A stretch of DNA of 45,141 bases from Clostridiales bacterium (GTDB lineage: Bacteria; Bacillota; Clostridia; Lachnospirales; Lachnospiraceae): NCBI GenBank assembly GCA_020859995.1, contig JAJBVE010000216.1, positions 1 to 45,141 on the forward strand. The letters run 5' to 3'. Each line of letters opens with the position of its first letter. Position 1 is the stretch's first letter. Shown here piece after piece: positions 23,724-30,498 of this stretch. A program made the translations under genes and the position numbers. The notes under the pieces were generated by a model. The model did no database searches. It saw nothing but the letters and a program-made list of their open reading frames with translations, and was not told where the DNA came from.

Positions 23724-24737
23724 ATGAGAAAGTTTTGTGCAATACTTTGCACAGTGGCACTGACGGTTGGCATGGCTACTTCTGCATATGCTGAGGAGGT
23801 AAATGAGTCTCCATCAAGCGTTAACGAATCTTCAATCGTTGCTGTGGATTTGGCAGTGGAAACAGCGAATACACAGGCGGCGGTGTCCACAGCGGTTGAA
23901 TCAGGCGCATTGGACACGAGCGATTACACGGTCGCGGATGACGGCAGCATTGTTTTACAGCTCACGTCTTCGGATGGTTCAGCTGTAGAGATTTCCTTAG
24001 ACAAAGCGGTACTTGTCCTGAAATCTGTGGATAAGACCGTAATGGCTGACAAGTATACTGCCCAGGCTGATGCCCTTTCCGAAGAGCTGGCGGCAGCAGA
24101 GGCAGCCGGAGATGAGGAGACAGTTGCGAAGATTAAGACCGCGATCGCAGTCAACAATGCAACCGCGTCTGTTCTGACCGCAATCGCAAATGGCGATGTA
24201 GAGCAGCCGGCGACTCTTCAGGCGTATGTTGATCTGATCTTAGCGGCAGTGGCTGAAGCGGAAGACGGCGCAGAGTACACCATCGATATCATGGAAGTTG
24301 ATCCGGAAACCGGCGAAGTAAAGACACCGGAAGTTGAACTTTCTTCCCTGGAATCAGTGACAGCGCAGACATATGAAGTTGCGTTTACTGACACGGATAA
24401 TCTCGTGGATAATGGTGATGGAACTTACACTGTAGCGGATACTGATACCTATATCGCGAAGAATGGTAAGTCATCTGACCATGCTGCAGCGGCTGCAGAT
24501 GATACAGTAGAATCTGGAGATACTCTGGTGTATCGCCCGACTTCCATCAATGTATCTGATGCACTGAGCGATTTTGACTGGGAAGCGAATAATCTTTATT
24601 TCGCTGTTCAGGATGTAAACGCGTCTATTTATTTAGTTCCGGTTACATCGAATGATGTGGCAGAAGATATCATGACTATTTCTGTTCCTGCTACTGGTTC
24701 AGGTTCTTTCTATCAGGCTCCGGTTACTGAAGAGTAA
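23724..24737 (+). CDS. Secreted protein of unknown function, last gene of the envelope operon
   Basis: This is a 337-residue exported protein. A clear signal peptide (MRKFCAILCTVALTVGMATS then AYA|EE) is followed by an acidic, Ala/Asp/Thr-rich mature part. A helical Ala/Glu segment (DALSEELAAAEAAGDEETV) and a C-terminal beta-rich part (NLYFAVQDVNASIYLVPV) can be seen. There is no anchor, sortase motif or recognised domain. It lies 69 bp after the LCP gene and ends before a nested hairpin. By position it may be a matrix or surface protein made together with the polymer machinery; this is inference. Confidence 0.85.
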   Translation: MRKFCAILCTVALTVGMATSAYAEEVNESPSSVNESSIVAVDLAVETANTQAAVSTAVESGALDTSDYTVADDGSIVLQLTSSDGSAVEISLDKAVLVLKSVDKTVMADKYTAQADALSEELAAAEAAGDEETVAKIKTAIAVNNATASVLTAIANGDVEQPATLQAYVDLILAAVAEAEDGAEYTIDIMEVDPETGEVKTPEVELSSLESVTAQTYEVAFTDTDNLVDNGDGTYTVADTDTYIAKNGKSSDHAAAAADDTVESGDTLVYRPTSINVSDALSDFDWEANNLYFAVQDVNASIYLVPVTSNDVAEDIMTISVPATGSGSFYQAPVTEE

Positions 24738-24792
24738 TAAAAGGAGTTTGCGACAGGATAGTTTGATATTTGCGGAACTTTTCAAAAGTAAT

Positions 24793-24848
24793 CAGAAACA
24801 ACAGAGGAAGCTTTTCCTGGAAAGGAGAGCTTCCTCTATTCGTTTCTG
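24793..24848 (+). terminator. Nested hairpin after the envelope operon
   Basis: An inner perfect 10-bp stem (24803-24812 with 24828-24837) sits inside an outer 7-bp stem (24793-24799 with 24842-24848). No U-run follows, so it may end or stabilise the operon mRNA rather than act as a classic terminator. Confidence 0.5.
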
Positions 24849-24909
24849 GCTTCAGAACAACGTCAGAATGACCGTCAAAACAGCATATCAAAGATTTTGC
24901 AAATAGGTC

Positions 24910-24937
24910 TTGCATATTCCATTTTCTGTGATATAAT
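24910..24937 (+). promoter_or_regulatory. Promoter of folT
   Basis: TTGCAT (24910-24915), a 16-bp spacer and TATAAT (24932-24937) with an extended -10 TG one base before it. Transcription would start near 24944, about 20 nt before the riboswitch. Confidence 0.82.
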
Positions 24938-24963
24938 CCATTTCAATATAAATAATAGCGAAG

Positions 24964-25045
24964 TAGGAATCTATGCGTTAAGTGTTCATTGGATGGGGAG
25001 TCGCCGTGAAACGAAAAATCCGGCCGCCGAGGTGTCAATTCCCGG
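24964..25045 (+). promoter_or_regulatory. Tetrahydrofolate (THF) riboswitch
   Basis: The element matches the folT-leader THF class. It has the signature GCGTTAAGTG (24975-24984), then GGATGGGGAGTCGCC (24991-25005), ACGAAA, and CGCCGAGGTG on the 3' side. The closing stem P1 pairs GGAAT (24966-24970) with ATTCC (25038-25042). GTGTC (25032-25036) can also pair with GACAC (25045-25049) around the 3' strand of P1, a possible competing fold. It lies about 280 nt before the folT start, farther than usual. Confidence 0.85.
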
Positions 25046-25321
25046 ACACATCGGTATGGAAGAGATTTACGATATATTTTCCGCACCCGTTGCTACAATT
25101 ATGAGACATCTCATAATGTGGAGGGCATATTATTTATGGATGGCCTGGGCTATCCAGAGGATAGCCGTGGTCGCAACCTGTTGATAGAGCGTCTGGAGTA
25201 TATCGGACTTGGAACTCTCAGGGTTGTTGGCAGATTGCCATTGTGATCTGTCGCCTGCCGTACTGACTGGCAGTGATGATTGCTCCGGAATGCTGTGTTC
25301 ACATTATGGAGGTGTTTTCTT
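25046..25321 (+). promoter_or_regulatory. Structured leader between riboswitch and folT
   Basis: Several perfect hairpins follow one another: ATTATGAG/CTCATAAT (25098-25117), GGCTATCC/GGATAGCC (25148-25166), TGGCA/TGCCA, and CTGCC/GGCAG near 25255-25275. None has a T-tail. The folT ribosome site GGAGGTG ends the region. Confidence 0.6.
25136..25246 (+). CDS. Candidate 36-aa ORF in the folT leader
   Basis: The ATG at 25136 has GGAGGG 10 nt upstream, directly after an 8-bp hairpin. The product begins MDGLGYPEDSRGRNLL and is amphipathic, with no known relatives that I can recall. Its early codons lie in the GGCTATCC hairpin. It could be a small protein, a translated leader, or chance. Confidence 0.35.
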   Translation: MDGLGYPEDSRGRNLLIERLEYIGLGTLRVVGRLPL

Positions 25322-25900
25322 ATGCGTAAAAATAAGAAAAACAGGTGGGATACCCGTACGCTTGTGTTCATGGGACTTCTGGTTGCCATGCACATCGTCC
25401 TCACGCGTCTTCTGGTGATTGAGCTTGGCTCTTATCGAATTACGGTCGGTGTAGTATGCACGATTCTCTCCGGACTCTGGTTCGGGCCGCTCGCTGGCGG
25501 ACTGTGCGGCATGGTCGCGGATCTGCTGGGCTGCCTGCTGAAAGGCTACGCGGTCAATCCGTTCATCACGGCGGCCGCGATGTGCTGGGGCATTGTTCCT
25601 GCCCTGTTTCGTCCGCTTATGCATGGGACCAGGCGAAGAAGGGTGGTCTTTGTGTGCATCGGCGTGTTCCTTGCGTCTGTTTGCTCCACGCTTGGTCTTA
25701 CGACGACCGGTCTGGCCGTCTATAACGGCGGAGAATTTGTGGTGAGTTTTATGGCACTGATTCCGGGCAGACTGCTTCAGTGGGCGATTATGATGCCCAT
25801 CTATTGTGTGTTGAGCTCGCTTCTGTACATCAGTCCGATGACTGCTTTCGTTATGACTTCATCCGGGACGAAGCCTGTTGATCATACTGTGAAAGCTTAA
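25322..25900 (+). CDS. folT: ECF transporter S component for folate
   Basis: This is a 192-residue membrane protein with about six hydrophobic helices, the substrate-binding unit of an energy-coupling-factor importer. The family-type start reads TLVFMGLLVAMHIVLTRL, then GSYRITVGVVCTILSGLWFG, GPLAGGLCGMVADLLG and NPFITAAAMCWGIVPALF. The folate assignment comes from the THF riboswitch in its leader and fits the sequence. The ATPase and T subunits are not in this window, as usual for S units that share a common module. The ATG at 25322 has GGAGGTG 8 nt upstream. Confidence 0.9.
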   Translation: MRKNKKNRWDTRTLVFMGLLVAMHIVLTRLLVIELGSYRITVGVVCTILSGLWFGPLAGGLCGMVADLLGCLLKGYAVNPFITAAAMCWGIVPALFRPLMHGTRRRRVVFVCIGVFLASVCSTLGLTTTGLAVYNGGEFVVSFMALIPGRLLQWAIMMPIYCVLSSLLYISPMTAFVMTSSGTKPVDHTVKA

Positions 25901-26014
25901 GTACCAAAGAGCATAATAAAATGAATGCCGGAACAGGCAGGATTCATGACGAAAAGTCCATACCTGTTGATTCTGTATTTTATAATCCGCCCGATTCCCG
26001 GCGGAAAGGGAAGC

Positions 26015-26047
26015 TGGCTCCGCGAAAGCGGAGCCATTGCTAGTTTT
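26015..26047 (+). terminator. Terminator of folT
   Basis: A perfect 9-bp GC-rich stem (26015-26023 with 26028-26036) carries a GAAA tetraloop; a short T4 run follows 8 nt later. The stem is strong but the tail is weak. The rest of the 25901-26155 gap holds only the next promoter. Confidence 0.65.
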
Positions 26048-26065
26048 CTCATATGTTTTTAAGTG

Positions 26066-26094
26066 TGGACAAAACAAAAAAAGCGCGGTAAGAT
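26066..26094 (+). promoter_or_regulatory. Promoter of pheA
   Basis: TGGACA (26066-26071), a 17-bp spacer and TAAGAT (26089-26094). Confidence 0.65.
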
Positions 26095-26155
26095 AGGATG
26101 AAACTAAAGAGAAGATCAGGAAAAAGATCGGATATATAATGGAGAGTATGACAGC

Positions 26156-27286
26156 ATGAAAGATTTGCAGGAACTGAGACAGGAAATCGATGATGTGGAC
26201 CGTCAGATTACGGAGCTGTTTGAGCGCAGAATGGATATCAGCGAGGAAGTGGCCCGCTATAAAATTGCGAATGGCAGAAAGGTTTTTGACAAAGAGCGTG
26301 AGCAGAGTAAGCTGGAGGCACTGGGCGGGATGGCTCATAACGATTTTAACCGCCATGGAGTACAGGAGCTCTTTTCTCAGATTATGTCGATGAGCCGCAA
26401 GCTTCAGTATCAGCTTCTGGAGGAAAATGGCGCCGCGGGACGCCTGCCTTTTATTGCGGTTGATGACATTGACCGTGCGAATATTCGCGTCGTTTATCAG
26501 GGCGTTGAAGGCGCTTATAGTCATATGGCCATGCGGGAGTATTTCGGGAAGGATGTTAACTGCTTTCATGTGAGAAAATTCCGCGACGCGATGGAGGCAA
26601 TCGCAGAGGGTTCCGCGGATTACGCGGTGCTGCCGATTGAGAATTCTTCCGCCGGTATTGTGGCGGATAATTATGACCTGCTGGTTAATTTTGAGAACTA
26701 TATTGTCGGAGAGCAGATTGTAAAATGCGAGCATGCTTTGTTGGGACTTCCGGGCGCGAAGCTGGGGGATATCAAACGTGTATATTCTCATCAGCAGGCT
26801 TTGTCCCAGTGTGAGGAATATCTGTACCGTCATCCCGAATGGCAGCTGATCCCGTTTGACAATACCGCCCGCGCGGCCAAGAAGGTGGCGGAAGACGGAG
26901 ACCCGACTCAGGCGGCTGTGGGCAGTGCCTTTGCGGCGGAATATTTTGGCCTGGAGATTCTCGAAGAGAAGATTTACTACAATGAGGCGAATTCGACCCG
27001 CTTTATCGTCGTCACAAATCAGCGGATTTTCCGGCGGGACGCGAAAAAAATCAGTATCTGTTTTGAAGTGCCCCATTCGAGCGGCTCTTTATATAATATT
27101 CTTTCGCATTTTATTTACAACAACCTGAATATGAATAAAATTGAATCCCGTCCGATTCCCGGACGAAACTGGGAGTACCGCTTCTTTATCGATTTTGACG
27201 GCAATCTTACGGATGGAGCTGTCAAAAACGCGCTGCGCGGCATCCGCGAGGAAGCGATCAATATGAAGATTCTGGGGAATTATTAA
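26156..27286 (+). CDS. pheA: Bifunctional chorismate mutase / prephenate dehydratase
   Basis: This 376-residue enzyme of phenylalanine synthesis turns chorismate into prephenate and then phenylpyruvate. The mutase domain (1-88) is the AroQ type: LRQEIDDVDRQITELFERRM, then IANGRKVFDKERE. The dehydratase domain (about 105-285) shows YQGVEGAYSHMA, ADYAVLPIENSSAGIV, VYSHQQALSQC, AAVGSAFAA and the catalytic NSTRF (Thr near 278). A C-terminal ACT domain (about 290-376) carries IESRPIPGRNWEYRFFIDF, the phenylalanine-binding ESRP site for feedback inhibition. All motifs are present. The DUF815 gene follows 34 bp later. Confidence 0.97.
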   Translation: MKDLQELRQEIDDVDRQITELFERRMDISEEVARYKIANGRKVFDKEREQSKLEALGGMAHNDFNRHGVQELFSQIMSMSRKLQYQLLEENGAAGRLPFIAVDDIDRANIRVVYQGVEGAYSHMAMREYFGKDVNCFHVRKFRDAMEAIAEGSADYAVLPIENSSAGIVADNYDLLVNFENYIVGEQIVKCEHALLGLPGAKLGDIKRVYSHQQALSQCEEYLYRHPEWQLIPFDNTARAAKKVAEDGDPTQAAVGSAFAAEYFGLEILEEKIYYNEANSTRFIVVTNQRIFRRDAKKISICFEVPHSSGSLYNILSHFIYNNLNMNKIESRPIPGRNWEYRFFIDFDGNLTDGAVKNALRGIREEAINMKILGNY

Positions 27287-27320
27287 GAGAGATTATTTAG
27301 AGAAAGCGAGAAACACGGAA

Positions 27321-28688
27321 ATGGGCAATCTTGATGAATTGATTCTGTACCGTGGATTTGAAAACGGACAGATTCTGGAAGATATGGAATGGGTGCTGGA
27401 GCACAGAACATGTGAAACCGTTCGGAATGAAGTGAAGAAGCGCTTCTTTTCCTGTATGCATGCCCTGATCGATCTGGCGGGCACGTATGGCTTTGAGGGA
27501 AATCTCTGGCATGATTATCTGACACTGATTCTGGTCAACCACGAGAATGTATTTTCTACATCCTGTGAAATCCGGGGAATGACCGATGGAAGTCTGCTGC
27601 ATTTTGCCAGGCATGATTTTTCCATTTTTATGCAATTGTTCGCGCTGGATTTTGATGGGATAGAAAAGGAGCTTGATGCCGGATTTTTCGAGGAAGTCCT
27701 TCATTACCAAAGAGGAAGCGCGGAAGGAAAGGTATTCAACCGGCGTATCCGGGACCGTATCTGCGAACTGAGCGCGCAGCTGGCATTGGACGCGCAGGAC
27801 CTTGACCGGTTCACAGAGCATATGATCTGCTTTTATCAGGAATATGGCGTTGGAAAGTTTGGTCTGCATAAGGCGTTTCGTGTGCGGCATGATGAGCAGG
27901 GGGTGCAGATTCTCCCGATTACAAATATCGCGCATGTGAAACTGGATGATCTGGTCGGATATGAGATTCAGAAGAAAAAGCTGATTGATAATACAGAAGC
28001 ATTTATCCAAGGAAAAACGGCGAATAACTGTCTGCTTTTCGGCGACGCGGGGACTGGGAAATCTTCCAGTATCAAGGGCATCCTGAATCAGTATTACGAT
28101 CGGGGATTAAGGATGATCGAGATCTATAAGCATCAGTTTCAGGATCTGAATGAAGTAATCGCGCAGATCAAAAACCGTAATTACCGGTTTATTATTTATA
28201 TGGATGATCTTTCCTTTGAAGAGTTTGAGATCGAGTACAAATATCTGAAGGCAGTGATTGAGGGCGGTCTGGAGCATAAGCCGGAGAATGTGCTGATCTA
28301 TGCGACATCAAACCGGCGTCATCTGATCCGGGAGCAGTTCGCGGATAATATGGAGGGCGACATTGGAAGACCGGCTGAGCTTCACGCGACACACGGAGGG
28401 GATTTGCATGTCTCAGATACGGTGCAGGAAAAACTCTCGCTTTCCTCACGGTTTGGAGTCACCATTTATTTTGGATCGCCGGATAAAAAGCAGTTTCAGA
28501 ATATTGTGCGTACGCTTGCGGCGCGGTATGGCGTCTCAATGCCGGAGGATGAACTGATGCTGGAAGCAAATAAGTGGGAGTTAAGTCACGGCGGACTCTC
28601 CGGCAGGACGGCAACGCAGTTTATTGACTACATTTCGGCGTGCCAGCCTCAGGGATTGGGGGATTCCGCAGCCGGATTAGAGAGATAA
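27321..28688 (+). CDS. DUF815-family AAA ATPase
   Basis: This is a 455-residue soluble ATPase. The N-terminal ~195 residues are helical and specific to the family. The P-loop region starts near 200 (VKLDDLVGYEIQKKKLIDNT) with Walker A GDAGTGKSSS (from about 241) and Walker B RFIIYMDDLSFE (about 290), followed by ATSNRRHLIREQFADN (sensor 1) and SLSSRFGVTIYF. The biochemical role of DUF815 proteins is not established; they resemble the loader/unfoldase branch of AAA proteins. The ribosome site before ATG 27321 is weak, fitting translation coupled to pheA. The ppx gene starts 47 bp after the stop, so the run pheA to ppk1 may be one transcript. Confidence 0.9.
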   Translation: MGNLDELILYRGFENGQILEDMEWVLEHRTCETVRNEVKKRFFSCMHALIDLAGTYGFEGNLWHDYLTLILVNHENVFSTSCEIRGMTDGSLLHFARHDFSIFMQLFALDFDGIEKELDAGFFEEVLHYQRGSAEGKVFNRRIRDRICELSAQLALDAQDLDRFTEHMICFYQEYGVGKFGLHKAFRVRHDEQGVQILPITNIAHVKLDDLVGYEIQKKKLIDNTEAFIQGKTANNCLLFGDAGTGKSSSIKGILNQYYDRGLRMIEIYKHQFQDLNEVIAQIKNRNYRFIIYMDDLSFEEFEIEYKYLKAVIEGGLEHKPENVLIYATSNRRHLIREQFADNMEGDIGRPAELHATHGGDLHVSDTVQEKLSLSSRFGVTIYFGSPDKKQFQNIVRTLAARYGVSMPEDELMLEANKWELSHGGLSGRTATQFIDYISACQPQGLGDSAAGLER

Positions 28689-28735
28689 TAAGAAAGAGTG
28701 GCACAAAACAGATCAGAATGCGTAAGGAGGACTTT

Positions 28736-30469
28736 ATGGCGTTGAAAACATTCGCAGCGGTCAGCATTGGCTCTGCCGTGACTGAAATGAAGATTTTTGA
28801 GTATACACAAAAGCGGGCCATGCGGGAGATTGAGTGTGTTTCTACCCGTATTAATCTGGGACTGGATGTGTATGAGCAGGGACGTATCAGCCGGGAGCAT
28901 GTGGACGAGCTCTGCGCGGTGCTGAATGATTTCAAACGCACGATGTCCGGCTACCGGGTGGATGCTTATCGCGTATTCGCGACGAGTGCTTTCCGGGAGT
29001 CGCGCAACAAAACATTTCTCTGCGATTACATTGAAAAACAGACTGGACTGGACATTGACGTATTTACAAACTCAGAGCAGAGATTTGTGGATTACCAGGC
29101 GATTGCTTCCGTGTCGGCGGAATTTGAGAGTATCATCGCGAACGAGACAGCGATTGTCGATATCAGCGGCAGCAGCACGCAGATCTCTCTGTTTGATAAA
29201 GATAAGCTGATCACGACCCAGAATATCCGCGTTGGGAATATTACGACGCGGGAAAACCTGCTTCCCATCTCGAAAAACGGGGAGCATTTTGAAAGGCTGA
29301 TCCGTGAACTGATGAATTATGAGCTGGCCAGTTTCACAAAGCTTTACCAGAAAGACCGCAAAATCCGCAATCTGATTGTCTTAGGCGGAGGCTTAAGCGA
29401 GATGCTTTCAATGAAGGAACAGGAAGAAATCCAGGACCTGCTGCGTAAAAGGAAGCTGGATATTTCTCAAACAGCCGCACTTTCTAAAAACGAGTCCTCA
29501 TCCAAAGAAGCGGATGCGCCAGCGCTGGATCCCTCTAAAATGGAGGAGTCCATACAGCATGCCGATTCCGCGGCAAAAGCGCGAAGACAGATCAAAGATA
29601 CGGACGGAAAGAAAATTCATTCTTTATCAAAGGAACAATACGAGATTATTTATCGATATATGATAGCGCATACACCGGATGAAATCGCGAAAAAATATCA
29701 GCTGCCATCGGACATGACGGATGCGATTATTCCGTCCGCGGTAATCTGCCGCAGCCTGATTGAGAATTTTGATGTAGACGTTGTATGGATGCCGGGATTT
29801 TCCCTGAACGACGGAGTCGCGTATGATTACGGCGTGAGGATGGGGCTTCTTACAAGACGTCACAGCTTTGACGAGGATATTCTTGCGGCGGCCCGCAGCA
29901 TTTCCAAACGCTACAAGACCAGCCAGGCACATATTCGGAATATCGGCGATATTGCGGTGGAAATTTTTGACCGTATGAAAAAAGTACACGGCCTGGGAGG
30001 GCGGGAACGTCTGCTTTTACAGATTGCAGTGATATTGCACAGCTGCGGCAAATTTATCAGCCTGACGGATGTCTCGGAGTGCGCGTATAATATCATTCTG
30101 GCTACAGAAATCATCGGTCTCTCTCAGGAAGAACGCTCGATTGTGGCCTATACAGTCAAATATAACACGAGCCGCTTTATCTATTATGATGAACTGGAGA
30201 CCAGGACCGATCTGGATGAAAAGGAATATATGATTGTGGCCAAGCTGACGGCGATTCTGCGGATCGCGAATTCACTCGACCGCACGCATCAGCAAAAGTG
30301 CAGCAGCGTGACGGTGACCCTTAAAGAGCATGAATTACGGATTTCCGTGGCAAGTCAGGCAGATCTTTCTCTGGAGAGAGGAGCCTTCGATGAAAAGGTG
30401 GACTTTTTTGAGGAAGTATTCAACGTGCGCCCGGTGCTGAAGCAAAAGAAGTTTGTGGGCGCTTTGTAA
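28736..30469 (+). CDS. PPX/GppA-family exopolyphosphatase with altered motifs
   Basis: This 577-residue protein belongs to the ASKHA fold. The first nucleotide-type motif is AAVSIGSAVTEMKIFEY, followed by YRVDAYRVFATSAFRES and VDISGSSTQISLF. The last motif is usually DIGGGST; here it is DISGSST (from Asp142). A low-complexity stretch of about 50 residues (244-293) precedes the C-terminal HD-like domain, whose His-Asp/Glu pair reads His435-Ser436 (HSCGKF). The ATG at 28736 has AAGGAGG 5 nt upstream. ppk1 starts 29 bp after its stop, so a role in polyphosphate turnover is likely. The altered motifs could mean a changed activity. Confidence 0.88.
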   Translation: MALKTFAAVSIGSAVTEMKIFEYTQKRAMREIECVSTRINLGLDVYEQGRISREHVDELCAVLNDFKRTMSGYRVDAYRVFATSAFRESRNKTFLCDYIEKQTGLDIDVFTNSEQRFVDYQAIASVSAEFESIIANETAIVDISGSSTQISLFDKDKLITTQNIRVGNITTRENLLPISKNGEHFERLIRELMNYELASFTKLYQKDRKIRNLIVLGGGLSEMLSMKEQEEIQDLLRKRKLDISQTAALSKNESSSKEADAPALDPSKMEESIQHADSAAKARRQIKDTDGKKIHSLSKEQYEIIYRYMIAHTPDEIAKKYQLPSDMTDAIIPSAVICRSLIENFDVDVVWMPGFSLNDGVAYDYGVRMGLLTRRHSFDEDILAAARSISKRYKTSQAHIRNIGDIAVEIFDRMKKVHGLGGRERLLLQIAVILHSCGKFISLTDVSECAYNIILATEIIGLSQEERSIVAYTVKYNTSRFIYYDELETRTDLDEKEYMIVAKLTAILRIANSLDRTHQQKCSSVTVTLKEHELRISVASQADLSLERGAFDEKVDFFEEVFNVRPVLKQKKFVGAL

Positions 30470-30498
30470 ATAACGTAATCGGGAGAGAGGTGCGAAAA

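Noticed and set aside
24897-25184. 95-codon ORF across the folT riboswitch
   Set aside because: It runs through the folT promoter and the THF riboswitch and has no ribosome site.
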